This document shows positions 9,015 to 17,350 of a stretch of 64,000 nt of DNA, piece after piece (position 1 is the first letter of the stretch; every line of letters starts with the position of its first letter). Below the pieces are notes generated by a model that was not told the origin of the DNA, did not search any database, and saw only the letters and a list, made by a program, of their open reading frames with translations. The DNA comes from CAJXQU01 sp965223825 (GTDB taxonomy: Bacteria; Pseudomonadota; Gammaproteobacteria; CAJXQU01). The DNA is taken from the NCBI GenBank assembly GCA_965223825.1, contig OZ245018.1, forward strand, positions 3,100,001 to 3,164,000, written 5' to 3'. Made by a program: the position numbers and the translations under genes.

Positions 9015-9989
9015 TTAATGTACTGGCAACGTGATCATGTCGAAAAGCGCATCTATTTCTGACTGGTCTTTACAGTTTATCGCTTGCTCAACCCGCTCAC
9101 GATTTAAATGCGGCGCAAACTGGTGCATAAAATCAAACATGTAGCTACGCAGAAACGCCCCTTTACGGAAGCCGATCTGGGTCACTTCAGATTGGAACAA
9201 TTGACTCGCATCGAGCGCGATCAGATCGTCATCCAGCACAGCATCGTGGGCCATGCTGGCAATAATTCCCACGCCTAAACCTAAGCGAACGTAAGTCTTA
9301 ATCACATCAGCATCGACTGCAGTAAAGACCACGTTCGCCGTTAATCCCGCGTCGTTAAACGCTTTATCCAAATGCGATCGACCCGTAAATCCAAATACGT
9401 AAGTGACGATCGGATACGCTGCGATCGCCTCTAATGTCAGTGATTCACACTTGGTTAAAGGGTGATTTTTCGGCACGACAATGCTGCGGTTCCAGCGATA
9501 ACAAGGGAGCATGATCAGATCATTAAACAACTCCATCGCTTCCGTGGCGATGGCGAAATCCACCTTGCGATGTACAGCTAACTCAGCAATTTGAATCGGC
9601 GTGCCTTGATGCATATGCAATGAAACACCAGGATATTTATCACGAAAGGTTTTGATCACAGCCGGTAATGCATATCTTGCTTGCGTATGCGTGGTTGCGA
9701 TGCTCAAACTTCCTTGCGCGCTGTCGTTGAATTCACCAGAAATACGTCGAATATTCTCAACTTCACCCAAAATTCGTTCCGCAAGATCAATTATCTCCCG
9801 GCCCGCAGGTGTAATATCAGTCAGGTGTTTGCCGCTACGCGAGAAGATTTGTAAGCCTAACTCATCTTCTAGTAAACGGATCTGCTTACTGATACCCGGT
9901 TGCGAAGTGTAGAGGCTTTCAGCCGTGGCTGACACATTCAGATCGTGTCTCGCGACTTCCCAGATGTAGCGAAGTTGTTGTAGTTTCAT
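9015..9989 (-). CDS. cysB: LysR-type regulator CysB
   Basis: A 324-residue LysR-family regulator. The N-terminal winged helix (MKLQQLRYIWEVARHDLNVS, then TSQPGISKQIRLLEDELG) and the effector domain (about 92-295) match CysB/Cbl very well in length and sequence. CysB senses N-acetylserine or sulfate status and activates cysteine biosynthesis and sulfur uptake genes. It is monocistronic and convergent with the thioredoxin-like gene; a 7-bp inverted repeat (TTAAGCG at 8980-8986, CGCTTAA at 9004-9010) separates them. Confidence 0.93.
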   Translation of the reverse strand: MKLQQLRYIWEVARHDLNVSATAESLYTSQPGISKQIRLLEDELGLQIFSRSGKHLTDITPAGREIIDLAERILGEVENIRRISGEFNDSAQGSLSIATTHTQARYALPAVIKTFRDKYPGVSLHMHQGTPIQIAELAVHRKVDFAIATEAMELFNDLIMLPCYRWNRSIVVPKNHPLTKCESLTLEAIAAYPIVTYVFGFTGRSHLDKAFNDAGLTANVVFTAVDADVIKTYVRLGLGVGIIASMAHDAVLDDDLIALDASQLFQSEVTQIGFRKGAFLRSYMFDFMHQFAPHLNRERVEQAINCKDQSEIDALFDMITLPVH

Positions 9990-10098
9990 CTATGCTCAAA
10001 CGCGCTAAGAAAAGAAGTTTTTATATCGTCCAATTATAGATGGGCTGTTTATTATTACCAGCGACGTACTTGCAGGACAGAAAGTTGGGAATGGGCAT

Positions 10099-10120
10099 AA
10101 AAAAGGGGCCTTACGGCCCC
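10099..10120 (-). terminator. Rho-independent terminator of the DUF465 gene
   Basis: The hairpin GGGGCC-TTAC-GGCCCC (10105-10120) is followed on the reverse strand by six T residues (A-run at 10099-10104). It lies 39 bases after the stop of the DUF465 gene. Confidence 0.85.
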
Positions 10121-10158
10121 ACAGGATTAGAGGGTTAACATGAGTAATGGGAATTAAC

Positions 10159-10389
10159 TCACGCGATCATGTGTCGTGTTTCAAAATCAAAAATCTTTCT
10201 TGCCATTTCGTCTTTAAGGAAAAGTTTTTCTTTCTTCATCTGCTCCAGGGCTAACTCATCCATGGGCGAATCACCTTCGTGAACGGCCTGCACTTTCTCA
10301 TCAAGCATTTCATGCTTTGCGTGCAACCTGCGAAAGGCAAAATCCTTATCTAGTAGGGCTTTTACAACGTTTGACTGGAATTTAGACAT
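10159..10389 (-). CDS. DUF465 (YdcH-like) small coiled-coil protein
   Basis: A 76-residue protein starting MSKFQSNVVKALLDKD. The start at 10389 is preceded by AGGAGA at good spacing, which favours it over the upstream frame extension. The whole chain is predicted helical with heptad-like spacing (LHAKHEMLDEKVQAV, LALEQMKKEKLFLKDEM) and ends in the family's basic C-terminus (KIFDFETRHMIA). Members of DUF465 are widespread in proteobacteria and have no established function. Confidence 0.85.
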   Translation of the reverse strand: MSKFQSNVVKALLDKDFAFRRLHAKHEMLDEKVQAVHEGDSPMDELALEQMKKEKLFLKDEMARKIFDFETRHMIA

Positions 10390-10431
10390 AGACTTCTCCT
10401 GTTTTGAGCCGTCTACACATTTGAGAATCAA

Positions 10432-10764
10432 CCTAGAATTCTCTGTGCAGACAGGGTGTTTGCAAGTGAATTACTAAATACGAGTTACTGAGTGAAAGAT
10501 ACAATTTTCCGGATAAAGTTCCCTCCTATGAACCGAACCGGTACATTTAATCTAGTCCAAGATTCTGCATGAAACAAGCTCAATTTTACGACTTTGTGAC
10601 AGACACTCTGTTTACACTTTGGAAACAAATATCATCAACTTTTCAGGCGTTCTCACAAATCGGGAATATTTCTCGATGAAACTTATCTTTATTCTCAAGA
10701 CGTCCCCGTAATCTGTCCATTAGCATGTCTGCTAACCAATTATAACGATAACGTAATGGAGAGC
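10432..10764 (+). promoter_or_regulatory. Intergenic region upstream of the response regulator
   Basis: About 330 bases without a gene between the divergent DUF465 and response-regulator genes, so promoters for both must lie here. I see TTCTC repeated at 10650 and 10670 (20-bp spacing) and the heptamer TCTCACA at 10651-10657, which recurs upstream of the next exported gene and of the TonB receptor. I could not assign a -35/-10 pair with confidence. Confidence 0.35.
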
Positions 10765-10767
10765 ATG

Positions 10768-11412
10768 ATGATCAATGGTGGAGTCCGCGTACTTTTGGTC
10801 GATGACCACGCAGTGGTTCGAGAAGGTTATAAAATGCTTTTACATGAACATGAGGGCATTGAGGTTGTTGCAGAGGCCGACAACGGCGAAACGGCTTGTG
10901 TACTTTATCGCCAACTACAACCTGATCTGGTCATTATGGATATTTCACTGCCTGGTATCAGCGGGACGGAAACCATTCGTCGGATCATTTCGCGTGATGA
11001 TAACGCGCGCATTATTGCCTTCAGCTTTCATGAAGATTTGATCTTCGTTGAGCAAACACTTCAAGCTGGTGCGATGGGTTACATCACAAAAAACAGCGAC
11101 CCCGATGTGCTGGTTAAAGCCGTAACAACGATCGCCGCTGGCGGTATTTATCTTGACCAGCATATTGCGCAAAAACTCGCGTACCAAAAAAGCAAAGGCG
11201 CGATATCTGCATTTGGATCACTTTCACCGCGCGAATTTGAAATTGTCCGTTTGCAAGCAGAGGGCTTAGGTATTCATGAGATCGCAGAACGCCTCTCACT
11301 CAATTATAAAACGGTGGCAAATTACAACACGCAAATTAAACGAAAATTAAAAGTTTCGAGCGTTGCGGATATTACCCGGCTTGCGATCCGGCATGGTTTG
11401 ATCGAAGCGTAA
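10768..11412 (+). CDS. NarL/FixJ-family response regulator (orphan)
   Basis: A 214-residue two-component regulator. The receiver domain (about 5-120) has the acidic pair in LLVDDHAVV, the phospho-acceptor Asp58 in VIMDISLPG and Lys108 in ITKNSD. A LuxR-type helix-turn-helix follows (about 148-210: LSPREFEIVRLQAEGLGIHE, VANYNTQIKRKL). The start is uncertain between ATG codons at 10765 and 10768; GGAGAG at 10758-10763 suits either. No sensor kinase is encoded nearby. The closest well-known relatives are GacA/UvrY-like regulators. Orphan LuxR-type regulators named MxaB control methanol dehydrogenases in other methylotrophs, and its position before xoxF makes that role plausible but unproven. Confidence 0.9.
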   Translation: MINGGVRVLLVDDHAVVREGYKMLLHEHEGIEVVAEADNGETACVLYRQLQPDLVIMDISLPGISGTETIRRIISRDDNARIIAFSFHEDLIFVEQTLQAGAMGYITKNSDPDVLVKAVTTIAAGGIYLDQHIAQKLAYQKSKGAISAFGSLSPREFEIVRLQAEGLGIHEIAERLSLNYKTVANYNTQIKRKLKVSSVADITRLAIRHGLIEA

Positions 11413-11418
11413 TACCCG

Positions 11419-12144
11419 ATGCTCGTTCGTAACGCACTTTTACTCATCTTAGCCTTTCTCGGATTGTCATTCGCATCGTGCAATCAAGAGACGAAGAACA
11501 AATCGTACTTTCCATTAGGCAACAAAGCCTCTCTACACTATAAGACGTCTTTCAAAGTTAATTTAAAAAATAGTGAGCAGCGTCTGATTATTACGAATCA
11601 AAAACCTATAAGAATCGATAATCAAACACTTTATCCGCAAACATTTCATAACAATCGATCACGATATTATTCGATTGCAAACGATGGCGTATTCCAAATC
11701 GCAAAACGTGAATTAAATGAAGCGATCCAACATTACGAAAAACCGTTAATTCTTATTCAATACCCGATTAAGATTAATACAAAATGGCAACAAGAAAGCC
11801 AAGCTTTTTTCGTTCAAAAAAAAGTACGTGAAATTAATTCGGGCCAAGCATCGCTTTCTGGTGAGCTGACAATTAATCCATTGATCATGCATTTTGAAAT
11901 CACCGCGATAGATGAACAGTTAACCATTCCCGCTGGTCGCTTTGATCATTGTCTCCGAATCGACGGTGTTGGCCAAACAACTGGATCGGGCTTGGAAATT
12001 GGCGCAGTCGAAATTACGGTTCAACAAACAGAATGGTATGCGCCTGATGTAGGCTTGGTAAAAGTCGTACGTAGCGAAGTCAGTAATCTTGAATGGGCGA
12101 AACTTAGCCATTACGAACAAGTTTTAGATAAGATTTTTTTCTGA
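11419..12144 (+). CDS. Uncharacterised lipoprotein
   Basis: A 241-residue protein with a lipoprotein signal (MLVRNALLLILAFLGLSFAS then Cys21). It begins six bases after the response-regulator stop, so the two are co-transcribed. The mature part is beta-rich and contains AITAIDEQLTIPAGRFDHCLRI-like strands (visible from about residue 160) and a late WYAPDVGLVKVVRSE segment, which resembles the outer strands of periplasmic proteins with a LolA/DUF3108-like half-barrel. I do not recognise the family firmly. Given the neighbours, a role at the envelope during methanol growth is possible. Confidence 0.75.
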   Translation: MLVRNALLLILAFLGLSFASCNQETKNKSYFPLGNKASLHYKTSFKVNLKNSEQRLIITNQKPIRIDNQTLYPQTFHNNRSRYYSIANDGVFQIAKRELNEAIQHYEKPLILIQYPIKINTKWQQESQAFFVQKKVREINSGQASLSGELTINPLIMHFEITAIDEQLTIPAGRFDHCLRIDGVGQTTGSGLEIGAVEITVQQTEWYAPDVGLVKVVRSEVSNLEWAKLSHYEQVLDKIFF

Positions 12145-12383
12145 TTTAACTTCAACGATTATTCGGACCATCACTGGCTTCAGGAACTTTCTCACACGAA
12201 TACCCGTTAATTATTCCTATTTTTATCTAGATAAATTCAGAAGCCAACTTAGGCATATATCCACTCTAAAGCAAATATGCAACATTCTGGTAGTACATCT
12301 TAACGAGAAATTCTCACACCCTTTTTATCAGTGATGATCTTGCTTGTTGATGTGCTAATTAAAATAGCTTTGGAGGTTATTCC

Positions 12384-12755
12384 ATGAAGATACTAGAAAA
12401 AAAACATCACCCATTTACGGCAACGAGTGCATCTCTCGCCATGGCGTTGCTTGGCTCGCAAGTTGTTAATGCGGCAGAAAACCCTTTTTCCCTAAACACG
12501 ATTAATCCTTATCAGATCGCAGTGGACACAAGCGCTGTCGATCAAGCTAAGGAAGTGGTTAAAGATGCTGTCGAAAGCATGAGCGACGCGCCTGGCCGAG
12601 ACATGGCCGGAAATATGGTTGATTACGATTATGGCGGCGACAGCAAAGGTTCTTACGCAGATGGAAAAATAGGTACTGGTGCAAAAGACCCTAGCGTTTG
12701 CGGCTCTTTTGATAGTGCTGTTTGCGGTGCTGATGGTGGCTCACACCTTAAATAA
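12384..12755 (+). CDS. Small secreted Gly/Asp-rich protein upstream of xoxF
   Basis: A 123-residue precursor with a strong ribosome binding site (GGAGGT) seven bases before the ATG. A signal peptide covers about residues 1-32 and probably ends VVNA-A. The mature chain has a short amphipathic helix (AVDQAKEVVKDAVESM) followed by a Gly/Asp-rich segment (VDYDYGGDSKGSYADGK) and a Cys pair in SVCGSFDSAVCGAD. The acidic Gly-rich stretch could bind a cation, but it is not a canonical EF-hand. It lies 42 bases before xoxF in the same direction with no terminator between them. I do not recognise the family; a periplasmic accessory role for XoxF is inference. Confidence 0.8.
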   Translation: MKILEKKHHPFTATSASLAMALLGSQVVNAAENPFSLNTINPYQIAVDTSAVDQAKEVVKDAVESMSDAPGRDMAGNMVDYDYGGDSKGSYADGKIGTGAKDPSVCGSFDSAVCGADGGSHLK

Positions 12756-12797
12756 AGAACATGAAAACACCTCGTGGTGTTCGATTGGAGGATAATA

Positions 12798-14651
12798 ATG
12801 AAACACGCTTTTACGACTAAGCTGATGATGGCATCCGTTGCCGGAGCACTCTCTTTTAGTGCTTCAGCAAGCGATGAGTTAATTAAATTACAGGCAAATC
12901 CAAACTACTGGGTTATGCCTTCCGGAAACTTTGCTGGAACTCGCTACAGTGAGTTAAAACAAATCAATAAATCTAATGCGAAAGACTTGAAAATGGCTTG
13001 GACATTTTCAACGGGTGTTTTGCGTGGTCACGAAGGTGGGCCATTAGTTCTGCCATCGACCGCAACAGGTTTAGATGGGGACACGCTTTACATCCACGCT
13101 GCTTTTCCCAATAACGTCTTTGCTATCGATCTCGATACACTCGAAATCATCTGGGAGTATGTCCCTGTGCAAGACTATAACGAAACCGTACCAGTAATGT
13201 GTTGCGACACAGTTAACCGAGGCCTTGCCTACGGAGATGGAAAAATATTCCTACAACAAGCTGATACTTTTTTAGTCGCGCTCAACGCAAAAACCGGTGA
13301 ACGTATCTGGCAAACGAAAAATGGTGATCCAAAACTCGGTCAAACGAATACCAACGCGCCACATGTAATGAAAGATAAAGTCATCACGGGCATGTCGGGT
13401 GCTGAGTTTGGTGTCCGCTGCTGGATTGCAGCCTATGATGTTAACGACGGCCATCTTGTTTGGAAAGGCTATAGCATGGGGCCAGACGAAGATATTATTG
13501 TCGATCCAGAAAAAACCACTTCACTCTTAGAGCCAGTAGGTAAAGACTCATCTCTCAAATCTTGGAAAGGCGATCAATGGAAAATTGGTGGCGGTTCAGT
13601 TTGGGGTTGGTGGCCTTACGACCCTGAATTGAATGCGTTGTTCTACGGTTCGGGCAATCCGAGCACATGGAACCCCGCCGTCAGACCAGGTGATAATAAA
13701 TATAGTATGACGATGTGGAGCCGCGATGTTGATACCGGCATGACGAACTGGGTTTATCAAATGACCCCGCATGACGAATGGGATTATGACGGTATTAACG
13801 AAATGATCTTGGTCGACATGAAAGTCAAAGGTAAAGATCGTAAAGCACTTGTGCATTTTGATCGTAATGGTTTTGGCTACACGATGGATCGCGTTACCGG
13901 TGAGCTATTGGTCGCTGAAAAGTTTGACCCCGCTGTCAACTGGGCGACACATGTGGATTTAAAAACAGGTCGCCCACAAAAAGTAGAGCGTTATAGCACA
14001 CACCATAACGGTGAAGATGTGAACACTGCAAATATCTGCCCGGCGGCGTTAGGATCGAAAGATCAGCAACCAGCTGCGTATTCGCCCCGCACAGGGTTAT
14101 TTTATGTCCCAACCAACCATGTTTGCATGGACTACGAGCCCGTCAGTGGCGGCATGTATGTCGCAGGACAGCCATACGTTAATGCAGTGCTGAACATGTT
14201 CCCAGCAGGTAGAGTCTATCCGGGTGATGGTTATAACAATAACCCTGAAGATAACAACCTCGGCAACTTCATCGCTTGGGATGCTGACAAGGGCAAGATT
14301 GTTTGGAGTATTCATGAACGCTTTTCTGCTTGGGGCGGTGCACTTGCCACCGCTGGCGATGTTGTATTCTACGGCAATTTGGAAGGCTATCTAAAAGGCA
14401 TAGATGCCCAAACCGGTGCAGAGCTATACCGCTTTAAAACGCCTTCTGGAATTATCGGTAACGTTCACACTTGGAAGCATAAAGACAAGCAATACATCGG
14501 CATTCTCTCAGGTGTTGGTGGTTGGGCAGGTATCGGCATGGCCGCAGGCTTGATCAACGACACCGATGGATTGGGCGCCGTTGGTGCTTATAAAGGACTC
14601 AATAGTTACACCCGATTGGGCGGTACATTGAATGTCTTCTCTTTGCCTTAA
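12798..14651 (+). CDS. xoxF: Lanthanide-dependent methanol dehydrogenase XoxF
   Basis: A 617-residue PQQ-dependent alcohol dehydrogenase with a signal peptide (residues 1-25, ending ASAS). The ATG at 12798 is preceded by TTGGAGGA, so I prefer it to the upstream in-frame start at 12774. Hallmarks are the adjacent cysteines in VMCCDTV (135-136), the metal ligands Glu203 (GAEFGV) and Asn287 (GNPSTWNP), the catalytic Asp329 and the extra Asp331 in EWDYDG. This second aspartate is the known lanthanide signature of XoxF; calcium-dependent MxaF lacks it. The eight-bladed propeller length is normal. It oxidises methanol in the periplasm and passes electrons to a cytochrome; no xoxG or xoxJ gene is adjacent, which is unusual. 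Confidence 0.96.
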   Translation: MKHAFTTKLMMASVAGALSFSASASDELIKLQANPNYWVMPSGNFAGTRYSELKQINKSNAKDLKMAWTFSTGVLRGHEGGPLVLPSTATGLDGDTLYIHAAFPNNVFAIDLDTLEIIWEYVPVQDYNETVPVMCCDTVNRGLAYGDGKIFLQQADTFLVALNAKTGERIWQTKNGDPKLGQTNTNAPHVMKDKVITGMSGAEFGVRCWIAAYDVNDGHLVWKGYSMGPDEDIIVDPEKTTSLLEPVGKDSSLKSWKGDQWKIGGGSVWGWWPYDPELNALFYGSGNPSTWNPAVRPGDNKYSMTMWSRDVDTGMTNWVYQMTPHDEWDYDGINEMILVDMKVKGKDRKALVHFDRNGFGYTMDRVTGELLVAEKFDPAVNWATHVDLKTGRPQKVERYSTHHNGEDVNTANICPAALGSKDQQPAAYSPRTGLFYVPTNHVCMDYEPVSGGMYVAGQPYVNAVLNMFPAGRVYPGDGYNNNPEDNNLGNFIAWDADKGKIVWSIHERFSAWGGALATAGDVVFYGNLEGYLKGIDAQTGAELYRFKTPSGIIGNVHTWKHKDKQYIGILSGVGGWAGIGMAAGLINDTDGLGAVGAYKGLNSYTRLGGTLNVFSLP

Positions 14652-14684
14652 GTGGCGCTAAGACCTTTATATTATTAACAGTTT

Positions 14685-14714
14685 GCCGGATCAGCCTCTC
14701 TGATCCGGCTTTTT
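14685..14714 (+). terminator. Terminator after xoxF
   Basis: A perfect 10-bp stem GCCGGATCAG / CTGATCCGGC (14685-14694 with 14700-14709) and a 5-nt loop are followed by TTTTT. It ends the small-protein/xoxF transcript and separates it from the TonB-dependent receptor. Confidence 0.92.
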
Positions 14715-14866
14715 ATTTCCTCTCACAAGACATTCTGTAAACTCAAGTCATATTTAGGAATTTTTCCCAGTCATTTAAGGAATTATCTAGAGGCAATTTC
14801 CACGCCCTATTGTTAGCATCGAGCCTCCCAAAATACTCTAATTAAATAACAATTTCGGGGAGCGAA

Positions 14867-17269
14867 ATGAACGACAAACCTAATTTCACTTTGAAAAAAA
14901 GTGCGGTGTTGGCAACACTGATCACGGCAACATTATCCGCCCAGGCAGAAGAAACCATCAACCGCGCGTCAGCAATGGAATTACCTGACCTCGACGTTGT
15001 AGGCACAACCCCATTACCTGGTACAGGTCTTCCGATCGAAAAGTATGCTGGTAATGTACAGCTGATCGATTCGGAAACGATCGAGGAACAAAACGCAGTT
15101 GATTTATCTGAGACACTATTCCGCAATATCGGTAGTATCGATATCAACTCATCACAGAACAACCCATACCAAAACGATGTCCATTATCGCGGCTTCCTCG
15201 CCTCACCACTGGTCGGGAGTGCAATCGGTGTCTCTGCCTTTGTTGACGGTGTACGCGTTAACGAGGGATTTGGTGATACTGTCAACTGGGATTTGATTCC
15301 AGATTTTGCGATTTCAAATATTTCACTTATCCCAGGCTCAAACCCATTATTCGGCCTGAACACTCTCGGTGGCGCACTTTCACTGCAAACGAAAAGCGGG
15401 TTCCAATTTGATGGCACACAACTATCACTGTCAATTGGTGACTTTGGCCGTCGTGAGTTAACGCTCGAACATGGTGGTAACAAAGGTAACTTTGATTACT
15501 ATTTCGGCGGAAATTTGTTCAAGGAAGATGGTTGGCGTCAACGATCACCTTCCGATGTACGTCAAATCTTCTCCAAAGTGGGTTGGGAGAATGAAGTCAC
15601 CGATATCGACCTCAGCTATACCTTTGCTGACAACGATCTCATCGGTAATGGCTTCGTGCCAGAAAGCCATCTTGCAGCTGATCGTGCGTCGGTTTACACC
15701 TTCCCAGATCAAACGAAAAACAGCATGCACTTTGTAAACTTGCGTGGTAGTCACTGGTTAAACGATAACCTACTTGCGGCTGCAAATGTTTTTTACCGTC
15801 ACTTCCAACGCAGCACGCTCAATGGTGATGCTGAAGTTGAATGTGTCGCTGATGGGCTTGATGAAGCACTTTTTGTTGCAGATGAAGCCGGCGAAGATCC
15901 AACCAACCCAGCCACAGAATTGCGGCGTGTGCATAATGCCAATTGCGATAATGATGACATCCAAAATGCCGTCATAGGCTCCATGGCTCGTACACCATTT
16001 GATCCTCTGAGCGACGAGGCTGAACTCGAGGTTGAAGGTGAAGAACGAAACACATTCACCGAAACGGACAGTTGGGGCGGTACGTTACAGTTCTCTCATG
16101 ATGGTCAAATTGCTGGACGCGAAAATACATTAGTTGTTGGTGCGGCGTACGACCAGAACAAAACGAATTTCTCAGTCTCAGAAGCCGATGCTGACTTATT
16201 CCAAGATGGCATTGCCTTCGGTACCATCGATGCTGAAGAACAAGAAATCGATGTTGATATTGAAACAGAAAAGCGTAACTGGGCTTTATTTTTCACAGAC
16301 ACTATCGATCTGATGGAAAATTTGGCTTTCACTGTTTCAGGACGCTACCAACATTCAACAGTAGATATTCTTGACCTCACTGGCGAAGAAGAAAACCAAG
16401 ATCTCAATGGCTCACATAGCTTCTCTCGCTTCAACCCAGCATTTGGTTTGAGCTACAACCCAATGTCGAACTTGACGGTTTATGGTGCTTATAACGAAAG
16501 CTTTCGTGTGCCAACAGCAGCTGAGTTAACGTGTGCGGATCCAGATGATCCTTGTAACTTACCAAACTCGTTTGTTGCGGATCCCCCGCTTGATCCTGTT
16601 ATTGGTAAAACCTTTGAGATCGGTGCGCGCGGTAAGTTACCAGCATTAGGTAACCTTTTTTGGAATGCAGCGCTCTTCCGTACAAACCTCGAAGATGATT
16701 TATTATTTACAACCGTCAGTTCTGCAGGTGCAGGCTTCTTCGTCAATGTTGATGAAACACGTCGACAAGGTGTTGAGCTCGGTCTAGGCGGTTTGCATAA
16801 CAACCTTACATGGTTCGCAAACTACAGTTACATTGATGCAACGTTTGAGTCTGATGAAAGACTCGCTAGTGTCGTCGATCCAAATGGTTTGTACGTAAAA
16901 GCTGGCGACCAGATTCCAGCCATACCGGAACACAATGTTAAACTCGGCGCTTCTTATTCCTTTAATGATAGATGGCGTATCGGTGCAAGCTTAACCTATG
17001 CATCAAGCAGTTATATGCGAGGCGATGAAAACAATCAGTTGCCAAAAGTGGATGATTACACCATTTTTAATATGACAGCTAGCTATACACCAACAGATGT
17101 CGTTGAAATTTGGGCTAAAGTCGATAACGTTTTCGATACTGATTATGATACATCTGGTATTAGAAACTTTAATGCTTTCCCTGTGAATGGTGGTGATATT
17201 CAAGAAGAACGCTTTCTTTCACCGGGTGCTCCAAGAGCAGCATACGTTGGTGTGAAAGTCCGATTCTAG
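14867..17269 (+). CDS. TonB-dependent outer-membrane receptor beside xoxF
   Basis: An 800-residue receptor. A signal peptide (about 1-27, ending SAQA) is followed by a likely TonB box (LPDLDVVG), a plug domain (about 45-165, with VHYRGFLASP, SAFVDGVRVNEGFGD and NTLGGALSLQTKSG) and a long beta barrel ending AAYVGVKVRF, with the C-terminal aromatic residue needed for assembly. GGGG-less start: GGGGAG lies just before the ATG. It imports a scarce ligand using TonB energy. Lanthanide-chelate and PQQ receptors are the obvious candidates beside xoxF, and receptors of this class affect the lanthanide switch in other methylotrophs. Substrate is inference; iron or cobalamin cannot be excluded. It follows the xoxF terminator, so it has its own promoter. 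Confidence 0.9.
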   Translation: MNDKPNFTLKKSAVLATLITATLSAQAEETINRASAMELPDLDVVGTTPLPGTGLPIEKYAGNVQLIDSETIEEQNAVDLSETLFRNIGSIDINSSQNNPYQNDVHYRGFLASPLVGSAIGVSAFVDGVRVNEGFGDTVNWDLIPDFAISNISLIPGSNPLFGLNTLGGALSLQTKSGFQFDGTQLSLSIGDFGRRELTLEHGGNKGNFDYYFGGNLFKEDGWRQRSPSDVRQIFSKVGWENEVTDIDLSYTFADNDLIGNGFVPESHLAADRASVYTFPDQTKNSMHFVNLRGSHWLNDNLLAAANVFYRHFQRSTLNGDAEVECVADGLDEALFVADEAGEDPTNPATELRRVHNANCDNDDIQNAVIGSMARTPFDPLSDEAELEVEGEERNTFTETDSWGGTLQFSHDGQIAGRENTLVVGAAYDQNKTNFSVSEADADLFQDGIAFGTIDAEEQEIDVDIETEKRNWALFFTDTIDLMENLAFTVSGRYQHSTVDILDLTGEEENQDLNGSHSFSRFNPAFGLSYNPMSNLTVYGAYNESFRVPTAAELTCADPDDPCNLPNSFVADPPLDPVIGKTFEIGARGKLPALGNLFWNAALFRTNLEDDLLFTTVSSAGAGFFVNVDETRRQGVELGLGGLHNNLTWFANYSYIDATFESDERLASVVDPNGLYVKAGDQIPAIPEHNVKLGASYSFNDRWRIGASLTYASSSYMRGDENNQLPKVDDYTIFNMTASYTPTDVVEIWAKVDNVFDTDYDTSGIRNFNAFPVNGGDIQEERFLSPGAPRAAYVGVKVRF

Positions 17270-17292
17270 GCTGCCTAACACGACACAAACTC

Positions 17293-17306
17293 TGACAATA
17301 TTGTCA
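17293..17306. repeat. Perfect 14-bp palindrome TGACAATATTGTCA
   Basis: An exact palindrome in the 40 bases between the TonB receptor stop and its terminator. It could be a protein binding site or part of the transcript 3' end; nothing more is visible. Confidence 0.5.
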
Positions 17307-17311
17307 GTTAA

Positions 17312-17350
17312 AAACACCTCCATGCAAGTAATTGCTGGAGGTGTTTTTTT
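17312..17350 (+). terminator. Terminator of the TonB receptor gene
   Basis: A stem AACACCTCCA / TGGAGGTGTT, extended inside by GCAA / TTGC, is followed by a run of T residues (17344-17350). Confidence 0.92.

Noticed and set aside
12624..12690. EF-hand or lanmodulin-like motif in the small secreted protein
   Set aside because: The Asp/Gly segment does not follow the 12-residue EF-hand spacing with a final Glu; called only Gly/Asp-rich.
14715..14866. Cobalamin or other riboswitch before the TonB receptor
   Set aside because: No B12-box or other recognisable aptamer sequence in the leader.
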